A DNA stretch of 64,000 nucleotides, taken from the NCBI GenBank assembly GCA_964509195.1, contig CAZDWJ010000004.1, positions 124,001-188,000 of the forward strand, written 5' to 3'. Both the position numbers and the translations under genes were made by a program. Every line of letters begins with the position of its first letter. Position 1 is the first letter of the stretch. Below are positions 35,139 to 45,148 of the stretch, piece by piece. Below the pieces are notes generated by a model. That model saw only the letters and a list, made by a program, of their open reading frames with translations, was not told where the DNA came from and did not search any database. Source of the stretch: UBA4802 sp964509195 (lineage in GTDB: Bacteria; Spirochaetota; UBA4802; UB4802).

Positions 35139-37757
35139 ATGAAGAAAAGTGATGGTGTTATTACCTCAGGAATATATGATGGTGTAATATATGAACGACT
35201 AAATCCATTACTGGAAAAATTGGCACTCGTTCTTTTTAATACCATTGATTTTGATGCTGAAAGTTGTTCGCGTATAGAAGAATGTTCAAGGAAGGGACAT
35301 ATTGTATATGCGTCATTTCAGAGCTCAAACCTCTCATTGTTAATATTATATAATTTATTACGTAGGCACAATTATCCTCTTCCTGTTTTTGCACTGGAAT
35401 ACAATCCTTTCTGGTTTCAGGATATTGGATTCATTACCAGGCGTTTATGGCAATTTTTCTCTTCTACTGTATTAGGGAGACAATATGAATATGTACTGGA
35501 TACTGATTATGTTGAAAGTTTAATAAAAGACAATAAAAGCATTCTTTTTTCGTTATTATCAAAACGATACTTCCTTAAACGATATACTGAAGTTAAATAT
35601 GACTCCTTGCGGTATCTTGTTGAGGTACAAAAAAGAGTTGATGACCCAATATATTTATTACCAGAAATGATTTTCTGGAATCGAAACCCTGAGCGTTCAG
35701 GATCACCACTGGGGCCATTATATTCAATTATCAGTTCACAGGCAACGGGTGATAAATCATTACTTTTTGCATGGCTCACGATAATGAAAAGTGCAACCCC
35801 TCCATTTGTGCGAATAGCTCAACCGATAAATTTGAAAGAAGAGATAGCCAAAGCTAAGGTTGATGATACACGACAACTGGCAGTTATGTTACGCAATAAA
35901 CTATTGGAAGATTATTATCATGAAAAACGTACTATTTTAGGGCCGGTATTAAAATCACAGCAGGAAATGATGGAACGTGTTCTGTACCATCCCAATGTAG
36001 AAAATGAGATTAAACGAATAGCTCAGGAAGACAGAATACCAGAATCAAAATTACGTAAAAAGGCCTACAAATATTTTAAAGAAATAGCTGCCAATTTTTC
36101 TATTTTATATATCAGACTTTTTGAAATGGCCCTGGACTGGATGTTCAGGAAAATATTTGATGGGATACGATATGATCCAAAAGCAATTGAAGAGATACGG
36201 CAGGCTGCACTAAAAGGGCCTTTAGTATTGACTCCATGTCACAAAAGTCATTTAGATTATTTATTATTGTCGTATGTTTTTTACAAAAACAAAATGAGCC
36301 CACCATATATAGCCGCTGGAGTTAATCTATCATTTTTCCCTATGGGCACTATTTTCAGGCATTCAGGTGCATTTTTTATGCGCCGTTCGTTCAGGGGATT
36401 GAAGTTGTACCCTACTGTTTTTAAACAGTATATTAAAACAATCATTTCAGAAGGCTATACAATTGAATTTTTTATTGAAGGTGGGCGTTCTAGGACAGGA
36501 AAGGTGACTTTCCCCAAGTTAGGTTTTTTAAGTTATATGACCGAAGCTATTGAAGAAGGGTATAACACCGACCTTGTTTTTGTACCAATTTCTATAAATT
36601 ACGATCGAATCCTTGAAGAATCAAGCTATGTTCAGGAGCTTAAAGGCAAAGAAAAAGAAAAAGAATCCGTTGTGAGTATGATGCAAAGCAGCAAGTTGCT
36701 TAATCGAAAATATGGAATGGTATATATTAACTTTAATAAAACATTTACTTTGAAAGAAATTAAAAGCACACTTAATCCTGTTAATGTTCCCGAAGCAGTT
36801 GCTATGAATATTGTCAGAAGAATAAATGATGTGGTTACTATCACTCCATTTTCATTAACAACAACTGCTATTCTCATGTCTTCAGTAAAAGGTTTTTCTC
36901 GTGAAGTGGTAAAAAATAATTTTGAATCCCTGTATGATTATTGTGAGTATAAAGAATACCAGTTATCAGAAGCTTTAAAAAACAGGAAAAATTTTGATGA
37001 AATAATAGATTATGTAATTCAGTCATTCCGCGAAGATAAGATACTGGAGTCACTGAAGGTGGTAGGTGAGGGCAAGAAATTGGAGACAATGCCTGATATG
37101 TATGTCCTTCCGGAAGAAAACAGGCCACGAATGATCTTCTATAAAAACTCAATAATACATTACTTCCTGCCTCTCACTTTTTCATCGCTTGCATTACGAA
37201 TCATGAACAAGAACGGTCAATCTTCATTTGACACATTTAGAAGTGAGTATGTGTATATTCGGGATCTTTTTATGAAAGAGTTTATTTATCCGGAAAGCAT
37301 GCTGGAGGACGTTATACAATCAATTCAGGATTCTATTATTTATATGCAGAGAAAAGATTTTGCTGTTATTACTAGCGACAGCATTTCAATTAATGCAGAT
37401 CGCGAAAAAGATGCTCAGCTTAGATTTTTTGGAAGAATTTTGCAAGAATACCTTGAGTCATACTATGTTGTATGTTCAACATTACTGCCAAAGAAACGGA
37501 TTCAGATGCAGAAAAAAGATCTTCTTACTGAGATACGCAAAAATGGCGTAAAAATGTATCATACCGGTGAGATAATGCTCTCCGAATCACTATCGCTACC
37601 TAATTATACTAATGCACTGAGTTTACTACGTTCAGAAAAAGCTTTATCTGAAAAACAGGTGGGCAGGAAAAATATAATTATTGAATTAACCAATCAGGAA
37701 AAAGTAGAAACACTGTTTGAAAAGATAAAAATATATCTGGATGGCATCAGAGCATAA
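35139..37757 (+). CDS. plsB: Glycerol-3-phosphate acyltransferase, PlsB type
   Basis: About 872 residues, a large membrane-associated acyltransferase that makes 1-acyl-glycerol-3-phosphate, the first step of phospholipid synthesis. The acyltransferase blocks are intact: HKSHLD (HX4D, His near residue 368), FFMRRSFRG, FIEGGRSRTGK and FVPISINYDRI. It is somewhat longer than the E. coli enzyme (about 807). The start was chosen at MKKSDG, with AAGGGG 8-13 bases upstream; GTG at 35130 is the alternative. It is monocistronic and convergent with the barrel gene. With glpK (21751) it links glycerol to lipids. Confidence 0.95.
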   Translation: MKKSDGVITSGIYDGVIYERLNPLLEKLALVLFNTIDFDAESCSRIEECSRKGHIVYASFQSSNLSLLILYNLLRRHNYPLPVFALEYNPFWFQDIGFITRRLWQFFSSTVLGRQYEYVLDTDYVESLIKDNKSILFSLLSKRYFLKRYTEVKYDSLRYLVEVQKRVDDPIYLLPEMIFWNRNPERSGSPLGPLYSIISSQATGDKSLLFAWLTIMKSATPPFVRIAQPINLKEEIAKAKVDDTRQLAVMLRNKLLEDYYHEKRTILGPVLKSQQEMMERVLYHPNVENEIKRIAQEDRIPESKLRKKAYKYFKEIAANFSILYIRLFEMALDWMFRKIFDGIRYDPKAIEEIRQAALKGPLVLTPCHKSHLDYLLLSYVFYKNKMSPPYIAAGVNLSFFPMGTIFRHSGAFFMRRSFRGLKLYPTVFKQYIKTIISEGYTIEFFIEGGRSRTGKVTFPKLGFLSYMTEAIEEGYNTDLVFVPISINYDRILEESSYVQELKGKEKEKESVVSMMQSSKLLNRKYGMVYINFNKTFTLKEIKSTLNPVNVPEAVAMNIVRRINDVVTITPFSLTTTAILMSSVKGFSREVVKNNFESLYDYCEYKEYQLSEALKNRKNFDEIIDYVIQSFREDKILESLKVVGEGKKLETMPDMYVLPEENRPRMIFYKNSIIHYFLPLTFSSLALRIMNKNGQSSFDTFRSEYVYIRDLFMKEFIYPESMLEDVIQSIQDSIIYMQRKDFAVITSDSISINADREKDAQLRFFGRILQEYLESYYVVCSTLLPKKRIQMQKKDLLTEIRKNGVKMYHTGEIMLSESLSLPNYTNALSLLRSEKALSEKQVGRKNIIIELTNQEKVETLFEKIKIYLDGIRA

Positions 37758-37762
37758 ATAGT

Positions 37763-37898
37763 GTTGGGACTGTTTTAAAGGTCGTTTTAATACAGATTTG
37801 GAAGCGCTCATTGAGTAATTTTGCCATAAAATGTAGCAAAATTGTATCGAAATGAGCGCATTTTTTTACTCAACGATCACTTTTGTTGCAGCCCCAAC
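37763..37898. repeat. Nested inverted repeat, possible MITE or bidirectional terminator
   Basis: Three layers of inverted repeats share one centre: GTTGGGACTG (37763-37772) with CAGCCCCAAC (37889-37898), one mismatch; GCGCTCATT (37804-37812) with AATGAGCGC (37851-37859); and AATTTTGC (37817-37824) with GCAAAATT (37836-37843). The middle stem runs into ATTTTTTT on the plus strand. The layout of a 136-bp element with conserved ends and little between fits a miniature inverted-repeat element that now also terminates plsB. No second copy was seen in this window. Confidence 0.55.
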
Positions 37899-37908
37899 AA
37901 TGTTTAAA

Positions 37909-38481
37909 TTATATATTTAACCTCGCACCAACGTTTATTGAATTACTTTGCAGTTTACCATCATCTTCAAGTTTTGAGTAATTGTACAAATATTCGCCAA
38001 ATACCTGAACAAATGGAAATACAGTAAACGCGGCACCTAAGCCAAAGTAATATGAATTGAATTTCTTCTCATCTGACCATGTTCCTAATGGTGTTTTCAG
38101 CTCAACTTTTTCATTAATAGCAATACCAGCTCTTGCATACGGATGAATGAGGATAGGCAATTCCAACATAACTATCGCATCTATTCCGTACATAGTTTTG
38201 GTAAGGTCAAACTCTTTGCCGGCAACTGTATATTGAAGAGGTGATTTCTGATAGAATCCACCAATCCCCATACTTAGTACCATTGGAATCACTGAACCAT
38301 TCAGGTGACCAATAAAACCATATTGCCAGCCGTTTGTATCGGCATTACTGATGGTAGGGTTGTCTATTTTTCCGGCAAAAGTATATCCGCCATACATGCC
38401 AAAATCAACTATTGCAAATGATGTTGCTGGCAATAGCAGTATAACTATCGCTACGCATGCTAGAGTGTGTGTAAACTTCAT
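37909..38481 (-). CDS. Outer-membrane beta-barrel protein
   Basis: A 190-residue protein with a signal peptide (cleavage after TSFA) and about eight amphipathic strands (DFGMYGGYTFAGKI, WQYGFIGHLNGS, YYFGLGAAFTVFPFVQVFGE), ending NVGARLNI, a typical barrel C-terminus. It resembles small OmpA/OmpW-like or opacity-type barrels, but I cannot name a family. AAGGAGG lies 10-11 bases before the start. It stands alone, convergent with plsB and divergent from the acidic-protein gene. Confidence 0.75.
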   Translation of the reverse strand: MKFTHTLACVAIVILLLPATSFAIVDFGMYGGYTFAGKIDNPTISNADTNGWQYGFIGHLNGSVIPMVLSMGIGGFYQKSPLQYTVAGKEFDLTKTMYGIDAIVMLELPILIHPYARAGIAINEKVELKTPLGTWSDEKKFNSYYFGLGAAFTVFPFVQVFGEYLYNYSKLEDDGKLQSNSINVGARLNI

Positions 38482-38791
38482 AAAAGGTTATTCCTCCTTA
38501 TTAGTTTTAAATGATATATTGTGAGATAGTACCAGTTAATAACGTGAAAGTGCAATGATTTTTTTTTAAAATATACCAATTCCCTTGTTGCTCAATAATA
38601 AAACAAAATAAACCGATACTGTACAGTAAGGGTTTTATATAACTATTGACAAAATATTATTGATTATATCTGAATAGTTAATATCAGATTGATTATTTAA
38701 TGGTAGCATTAGATTTTTTATGAAAAATTCTGTATATTAATAATAAACGATAAAGGGAAAAATTACTTTAAAAAAGCAAGAATAACTGAAT
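38482..38791. other. Gene-free interval between divergent genes
   Basis: AT-rich DNA. It holds the perfect 12-bp palindrome TACTGTACAGTA (38617-38628) and a TTGACA (38646-38651) without a convincing -10 at the right distance. No reading frame. It must carry promoters for both the barrel gene and the acidic-protein gene. Confidence 0.4.
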
Positions 38792-41110
38792 ATGAACCAT
38801 GATTTGAATCAGACAGTGCATGAACTTGAAGAGATAGCAGATATCCCTGAACCTGTAGTTGATATAACGGAAGACGTTTTGGTTCTGGATATACCTGAAG
38901 AAGAAAAAGTATCAGGTGAACTGGAAGAGATTACAGGTTTACAGGATATTGCATCATCACCAATTATCATTGAAGATGAAAATCCACCTATTGAAATACA
39001 GCAAAGTGGTAAGGATGATATTATTAGCCTAACAGTAAATGTTGATGCAATTAATACAGTTAAAGCTGTTAAAAATACGGTAGTACGTGATACGTTCCAT
39101 AAGGAAAAAGAACAAAGGTTATTTGAAGATATGCCTGAACCTTTAGAGTCACCTAAATTACATAAAGAAGAATCACATATTAAAGACAGTTATATTGATA
39201 CCACTGTTGATGAAGAAAATAGAGAAATAAAAGGGAAAATATACTATGATAAAAATATAGATGCGCTTATAATTGAAGATTTTTCTGTAGATGAGGAGCA
39301 TACACAGCCGGAACAGGAACAAACAGTACAGGTAAACCCGGAAGATATATTTGATAATAAAAAAACCAAACAAGAACCCTTATTTGCAGATGAAGATATT
39401 TCAATAAAAGATGAATATACAACCCACAATCCAGAAGCTGATGTTATTACTATTGAAATTCCTCCTGAAGTAAGAAGCAAAATAGAGGAAAAAGATATTG
39501 AAGATTTTCGATTTATTAATCTGGATGAAGCCGAACAGATAGCTAGTGAAGATATATTGATTTTATCAGAAGATGATTTAATTGAAGAGCTTGAAGAATA
39601 TGATCTTATACCTGTTGAGACTGCTACAGAAGAAAAAAAATCAAAAGAAAAGAAGAAAGAGAAAGTAACAGTAGATACAAAAGTTTCTACAAAAAGTAAA
39701 CCAGAAAAAAAAACTACTGCTATTATTCAACCCCTAGAAGTAGATATTAAAGAAAATATTGTACCTGAGCATGATGAAGAAAAGAAAAAAGCGGAACCTA
39801 ATAAATCTGAAGTAGAATCAATCAAACAAAAAGAACAGGCTGTTGAACCAGAACAGGAAGCTATTCTTTTAGTTGAAGAGATGATTGAAGAAATTCCAAA
39901 TAAAGATGAGAAGGTAAAGGTAAAACATGAAAGTAAGCCAGAATCAAAAGCTATAAAAGAAGATATAGAAATTATAGCATTAGAAGAAGAAAAGGAGCCT
40001 GAGTCTGTACCTGTCACAATAAAAACGTCTCATGGAATTTCTGACACTGAGCAGTTAATGAAAGATTATGCACGATTCAAAACAGAAACTATTCCAGATG
40101 ACTTTATTGCAGCAGCTAATCAAAAAGTATTGATTATTGATGATATTGGTGTGGATTCTAAACACAAGCCATTATTGGAGGAAAATCCAATAGATGATAT
40201 TGATAGATTAGTGAGTGGCATGATAGAAATTACTGAAGGTGAGGCAAGGATTTTAAGAGAAGCCAGTGCTAAAGAGGAGGATGAGTACATTGCACCTATT
40301 TTGACAGGGACATTGCCTACGTTCCAGGACAGAATGATAGAATTTGAAGAAGAGTATAAATTCAAAGATGATGATATAGTTTTTATAGATAATGCAGTGC
40401 TTGTAGATGAATACGATAAATATCTCAAAGTAATTGATGAGTATTACGAAACAAAAGTAGTTAAAAAGAGTTCATCAACTGTAGAACTTTTTGGTTTAAC
40501 AAAGGATGAATTTTCATTTTTCTATGACATCCTATTTGAAAAGGAATATGAGACAATTATAGCTTCCAAGGCATTTAAAGATATTGCAGTAGGCAGGGAT
40601 CGTCCTGAAAAAGATGATAAATTGGTTAAGCAATTTAAATATATTCAGGCAAAACCGCAAAGCCTTACCGAAAAAGAGAAGAAAAGTATTGAGGAAGATA
40701 TTGAGTCACCGGTAGCCGTTGTAATTGAGGAAAATGTTGATGATATCGTTGAACGGTTAAAGAAGATAAAGCCTCACATTGATGTAAAGAAATTATTGTC
40801 CCAGATGCCACAGCAACCGCCAATAATGGATGATGTAGATAGTATGATAGCAGATGCTGTTGTTGAGGAAAAATTGCAAAGGGAGGAAGAGATTGCAAAC
40901 ATCACTGATCAGGTGATTATTCTGGAAAGTAAAGAAGATGTCAACAGATTTGTTGATACGTTGCCAGTGGAAAAGCAGGAGAATATACGAAGGTTATTAA
41001 AATACCTTGATTCATTATTTGATAAATTGCCGGAAGATGTTATTAAAAACTTTGCCAGTTCAGAGTATTTTGACCTGTATGTTAAAGTGCTAAATGAATT
41101 AGGAGTTTAA
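38792..41110 (+). CDS. Large, very acidic low-complexity protein
   Basis: A 772-residue protein dominated by Glu, Asp, Ile and Lys, with no signal peptide or membrane segment. The first 550 residues are a poorly conserved, probably extended region of repeated IEE/EEI/VEE patches and a Lys-rich stretch (EKKSKEKKKEKV). More ordered parts occur near residues 555-600 (STVELFGLTKDEFSFFYDIL) and at the C-terminus (EKQENIRRLLKYLDSLFDKL to ELGV), which look helical. No family recognised. It is followed by a GAF/GGDEF-like gene after 5 bp; that protein's N-terminus is acidic in a similar way, so they may form one signalling complex (inference). Confidence 0.7.
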   Translation: MNHDLNQTVHELEEIADIPEPVVDITEDVLVLDIPEEEKVSGELEEITGLQDIASSPIIIEDENPPIEIQQSGKDDIISLTVNVDAINTVKAVKNTVVRDTFHKEKEQRLFEDMPEPLESPKLHKEESHIKDSYIDTTVDEENREIKGKIYYDKNIDALIIEDFSVDEEHTQPEQEQTVQVNPEDIFDNKKTKQEPLFADEDISIKDEYTTHNPEADVITIEIPPEVRSKIEEKDIEDFRFINLDEAEQIASEDILILSEDDLIEELEEYDLIPVETATEEKKSKEKKKEKVTVDTKVSTKSKPEKKTTAIIQPLEVDIKENIVPEHDEEKKKAEPNKSEVESIKQKEQAVEPEQEAILLVEEMIEEIPNKDEKVKVKHESKPESKAIKEDIEIIALEEEKEPESVPVTIKTSHGISDTEQLMKDYARFKTETIPDDFIAAANQKVLIIDDIGVDSKHKPLLEENPIDDIDRLVSGMIEITEGEARILREASAKEEDEYIAPILTGTLPTFQDRMIEFEEEYKFKDDDIVFIDNAVLVDEYDKYLKVIDEYYETKVVKKSSSTVELFGLTKDEFSFFYDILFEKEYETIIASKAFKDIAVGRDRPEKDDKLVKQFKYIQAKPQSLTEKEKKSIEEDIESPVAVVIEENVDDIVERLKKIKPHIDVKKLLSQMPQQPPIMDDVDSMIADAVVEEKLQREEEIANITDQVIILESKEDVNRFVDTLPVEKQENIRRLLKYLDSLFDKLPEDVIKNFASSEYFDLYVKVLNELGV

Positions 41111-41115
41111 CCTGT

Positions 41116-43105
41116 ATGGGGTTACTGGAAAAAGCATTACAGTATAAGCAGGAAATAAATAAAAAAGGCAAAGAAACGCTAATAGATACAATAATTGGGC
41201 CTGCAGAAACTGAATTTATAAATGAGAAAGAAGATACAAAAAACCTAATTGTACAGGATGTTGAAAATACCATTGAATTAAGTAGTGAAGATCTTAAAAG
41301 TATTGAGCCAATTGAGGATGATTTATTTATATTGCCGGATGATAATCAACCTGAAAAAAACAAAATTGAGACTTTTAACATAGATAATGATACATCAACA
41401 GTAAAAAGCCAGGATGATATTATAGATAATGAACCTGAATATTTAGGTCCTGAAGATGAACCTGATGTAGACGTATTACGAAATTTAAGCATGAATGAAT
41501 CTAATGAATTTAAAAATAGAAAATTTTATCAAGCGCAAGATAGCAACACTAAATTCAGGATTATTGAATCACCGGAACAGAATGAGGAAATTAAAGGTCC
41601 AACGCAGAAAGTGGAATCTGAAAAGCATTCTTCNNNNNNNNNNTATAAAACCTGACAAAAAGTTTCAGGACTTTGTTGTACTATACGAAATTGGCAAAGA
41701 AATAGTTAAATCCCATACATTAAATGAACTGTATGATGCCATCCTTTTTTCTGTTATGGGGCAGATTGGTTCTGCTTCTGCAACTTTGCTGGTATTAAGC
41801 CCAGATGACGAGAACTATTTAATTGTAGCTGATTCAAGGGGAATAACAATAAAAAATAAAAATATCAGGTTTGATATAAGCAAAGGCCTTTTCAGTATTT
41901 TAATACAATCAAAAGGAGTTGTGGATATAGAGCAATTCAAGCAACAAACTCAATACAGAGATGAGTATTATCAATTAATTGCGATTGATGCCCGTTTATT
42001 TGTTCCTTTGCGATATGATTCAAAAGTATTCGGAGCTCTGGTACTTGGCGAAAAAATAACAATTGGTGATTATAGTGAAGAAGAAATTGATTTTATTGAA
42101 CAAATAAGTGAATTTGCTGCTATAGCGTATGAGAAAGTACATAAGATGGTAAAATTAGAAAATGAAATGCAAAAATCTCTGGATGACAGGAAATTCTTGA
42201 ATGTATTGGATGAATATAAACAGAGTTTACGAAAATATCCGGAAAAGGATTATTTCAAAGTACTTTCACAAAGTATAATGAAAGATAATGGATTATTAAG
42301 TTATGCTGTATACATCAAAGATCGTAAGAATTTATCTTATTCGTTGCTATTGACAGATGAAGAAGATATACTTCTGCTGAAAGATTCAGTACATACGATT
42401 GGCAGCGATACTGCATTTATTGAGTATATATCGTCATTAAATTCGGCATCTAACATTGAAGATTTTGATAGAAACAAAGCTATAAGAGAAATGTTTACAG
42501 AAAGTAATATACGCAAAATGACATTGTTCTGGGTTAATCCGTTTAAAGTTGGTGATGAACTTCTTGGGTTTTTCTGTGTCTTCAGGGTACGTGATTATCA
42601 GCGTAGGGAAATCCAATTTGAACGGTTCCGGGTTATGACTGATGTGTTATTTAATCATTATTTATCATTACAATTGATTGAATCCCAGTATGCCAATTAC
42701 ATTGATTTAATAGTGCCTGTGTTGAACAGAATAAATAAAGAATTGGCTAATGTTACGAGGTTAATAATACCTCTGACAATAATACTTTTCACCATTAAAA
42801 ATTTAAAACGATACCATGCAGTCCAGGGAATTGAAAAAACTCAGGAGCTAATGAATAAAATTGAGGCAGTAGTCATTAGCAGACTTTCTGATGGTGATTT
42901 TACTGCTAAGATTGATAGAAATAAATTTTTAATAGTGTTGCCTGGAAAAAGTAAAAAGTTTGCGGTACCATTTGCAAATGCTTTGAAAAATGAGATAGTC
43001 CACCAATTCAGCGACAGGGAATTGCAATTGCTTGTTACATTCCTGATGGCCGAATATCCAGAAGATGGCAGTGATATATTTGCACTGCTTGATGCAATTG
43101 ATTAG
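41116..43105 (+). CDS. Acidic N-terminus, GAF domain and degenerate GGDEF domain (interrupted by assembly gap)
   Basis: One gene split by ten N bases at 41634-41643. The left frame (from MGLLEKALQYKQEINKKGKE) and the right frame (to 43105) are out of phase by one, so the true gap is not exactly ten bases. The N-terminal 170 residues are acidic. After the gap comes a GAF domain (KPDKKFQDFVVLYEIGKEIV to about 42150), a second sensor-like part, then a fold resembling GGDEF (RLIIPLTIILFTIKNLKRYH, DGDFTAKIDRNKFLIVLPGK). The GG[D/E]EF active site is replaced by IDRNKF, so it should not make cyclic di-GMP; it could bind GTP or a partner. A soluble regulator is likely. Confidence 0.75.
41634..41643. 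other. Assembly gap (ten N)
   Basis: Ten unknown bases join two contigs inside a single gene. The reading frames on either side do not match across ten bases, so the length is a placeholder. Confidence 0.97.
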
Positions 43106-43106
43106 T

Positions 43107-44030
43107 TTATCGCAGTAAAAGAAGTGGGTTAATTGGCTTACTGTTTTTTCTGATTTCAAAGTGAAGATGAGGTCCTGTAGTCCTTCCTGTATTACCTGAT
43201 TTTGCAATTAATTGTCCTGCACTCACTGTCTGGCCTTCTTTCACATAGATTTTATTCAAATGCCCGTATAAAGTAAAGTAATCTCTACTGTGTTTAATAA
43301 TGATAAAATTACCATAACCTCCCTTGAAGCCAGAAAAAAACACCTTACCATCACGTGAGGCATACACAGGTGAATTCATGGGGCATGCAATATCCACACC
43401 GGCATGAAATTTATGAACATGGTCTATAGGATCTTTTCTTACACCAAAATAAGAACTGAGTTTTCCAACAGTAAGTGGAGAAACAAATGCAGTTCCAAGG
43501 AAAAGAGAACGGTCTAAATCAGATAAATTACCACACGGGATGAAGATATATTGTTTATGTTCATTATTATAGATTTTATTCACTTTATATATATAATATA
43601 CAGGTATGCGATAGCTCATAGCAATGGAATCATAACTTTCGTTTAGGGCTTTTTCATGTATTATGCCGCGCATGTTTGGTATATACAGTGTCATCCCTTT
43701 TTTAATGTCTGATGGCGCTGAGAGTGAATTTATAGAAACTATCGTATCCAGATCAAGATTTGTTACTGATACTATATCCCAGAAACTTTCATTATTTTTA
43801 ACTGTATATTTATATATGGTAAGATCTGGTAATTCTTCAACAGAGCGATTGCTTTTTATTGTATGTATAGCTTTGCGTAAATCCTTTCTCAATTGAATGA
43901 TCGATTCATTGTTGCGCGAAAGATCATTGATAACCGGGATTACAGTTGTTTCACTGCTAAATGATGAACTAGAAATAAGACATAATATTACAACAAGAGT
44001 AAAAAAATATTGTACCGTACTATATTTCAT
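43107..44030 (-). CDS. LysM and M23 (LytM) peptidase family protein
   Basis: A 307-residue secreted protein: a signal peptide (to about 25), a coiled region, LysM modules for peptidoglycan binding (KYTVKNNESFWDIVSVTNLD... and KGMTLYIPNM), then an M23 peptidase domain. The zinc motifs HAGVDIACP (HxxxD) and GPHLHFEI (HxH) are intact, so it should be an active endopeptidase cutting cell-wall cross-links in the periplasm. Its stop lies one base from the stop of the GAF/GGDEF-like gene. Bactofilin at 45149 is nearby and divergent; bactofilin and M23 peptidases often work together in shaping cells. Confidence 0.93.
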   Translation of the reverse strand: MKYSTVQYFFTLVVILCLISSSSFSSETTVIPVINDLSRNNESIIQLRKDLRKAIHTIKSNRSVEELPDLTIYKYTVKNNESFWDIVSVTNLDLDTIVSINSLSAPSDIKKGMTLYIPNMRGIIHEKALNESYDSIAMSYRIPVYYIYKVNKIYNNEHKQYIFIPCGNLSDLDRSLFLGTAFVSPLTVGKLSSYFGVRKDPIDHVHKFHAGVDIACPMNSPVYASRDGKVFFSGFKGGYGNFIIIKHSRDYFTLYGHLNKIYVKEGQTVSAGQLIAKSGNTGRTTGPHLHFEIRKNSKPINPLLLLR

Positions 44031-44217
44031 AGTTGTATGCCACCAAAGTAATTTGTATCATTTAATTATACTATCGGTTATTACATCCTATTCTTGATGA
44101 CTTAATTGAATGTAAATGACTAAATTTTGACCTCCACAGTGCATGCAGAATTTATGTTGCAAAAAAATATCAAGTTTATTACAATAGTATTAAAATGTGG
44201 GATAAGTAATATAATAG

Positions 44218-44997
44218 ATGAATATGGGTGAACGAGAAGAAAAAGCAAGACAGATAGTGCGCTCTATACGGGCGCTTGAAGGTGTGTTGAAAACTTCCCC
44301 TGATTCAAAACAGCGCGATAGAGTAAAAAAAGACTTAAAATCACTGAGGGACAAGCTTGCAGAGTTATATCCTGATGTTGATCAGGATGAGCTTATTGAA
44401 GCTATATTAACTGATGATCTGGTAGTAGCTCCAGGTAGTAAATCCGAACTTGAAGCTACAGAGTATTTAAAGAATATTGAAATTGAGAAAATATCAAATT
44501 TCAAAGACGACAACGAAATTAATATTGCTGCTTCTATTTTAAAACATTTTTCAGAAAAAATATGGGGTGTGATAGCGGATCAATATACAAAGTTAGATTA
44601 TTCCAATTCATTGGAGAGGGATTCCCTATACCGGAAATTGGATGAATGCCAGAGAGCTTTAAAAATTTTTCAGCAAACAGTTGATGATATTGAAAGAGCA
44701 AATTCCAGTGCTCATATTTCACAGTTGAATCTGATGCGGATGCGACAGGGCAGGTTATTCTTAATGGATTTATTTTCCTTTTTTAAAGACGTCAATGAAT
44801 TTGTAACAAAGATATTAGCGGATACGGAATTTGGTGGGACAATGGTTTTGAATGCTGATGATAAAATAACGTATGCAAAATATGATATATACAGAACCTT
44901 TGAAGGGTTGACAGTAAAAGAAGCGTTGCGTTACCTTAAAGGTTTTGTGCAAGAAGTATTGCAAATAATAAAAGTGCCTGATAAAACTAAATTTTAA
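44218..44997 (+). CDS. Conserved hypothetical protein, helical, coiled-coil N-terminus
   Basis: A 259-residue soluble protein rich in helices, with a charged coiled-coil-like start (EEKARQIVRSIRALEGVLKT followed by KKDLKSLRDKLAEL). The middle and C-terminal parts are all-helical (FLMDLFSFFKDVNEFVTKIL, LTVKEALRYLKGFVQEVLQI). No family recognised. It begins a rightward run of closely spaced genes with bactofilin, pdxA, a membrane protein and a TPR protein, after a 150-bp gap. A cell-architecture role is guessed from the neighbour only. Confidence 0.65.
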   Translation: MNMGEREEKARQIVRSIRALEGVLKTSPDSKQRDRVKKDLKSLRDKLAELYPDVDQDELIEAILTDDLVVAPGSKSELEATEYLKNIEIEKISNFKDDNEINIAASILKHFSEKIWGVIADQYTKLDYSNSLERDSLYRKLDECQRALKIFQQTVDDIERANSSAHISQLNLMRMRQGRLFLMDLFSFFKDVNEFVTKILADTEFGGTMVLNADDKITYAKYDIYRTFEGLTVKEALRYLKGFVQEVLQIIKVPDKTKF

Positions 44998-45148
44998 CAC
45001 TAAAATATTTACTATATGTATTACTAATTGAATAAATTGGCCAATCCTGTAAGAAAGGCATATAAATCTTAAATTTTATGTAATTTTCATGTTGACATAA
45101 ATGTATTCATTATTTAGCTATGATAAAAAATGAAGGGCAGGTGTTTCT

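Noticed and set aside
38792..41110. Repeated Glu/Asp/Ile codons as a CRISPR or tandem repeat array
   Set aside because: No repeat unit of constant length or sequence; the similarity is only in amino-acid composition.
2535..42410. Other GG-N10-GC matches to sigma-54 sites (near 2538, 18924, 42393)
   Set aside because: They lie within coding sequence of conserved genes, match the flanking consensus less well, and have no gene start nearby.
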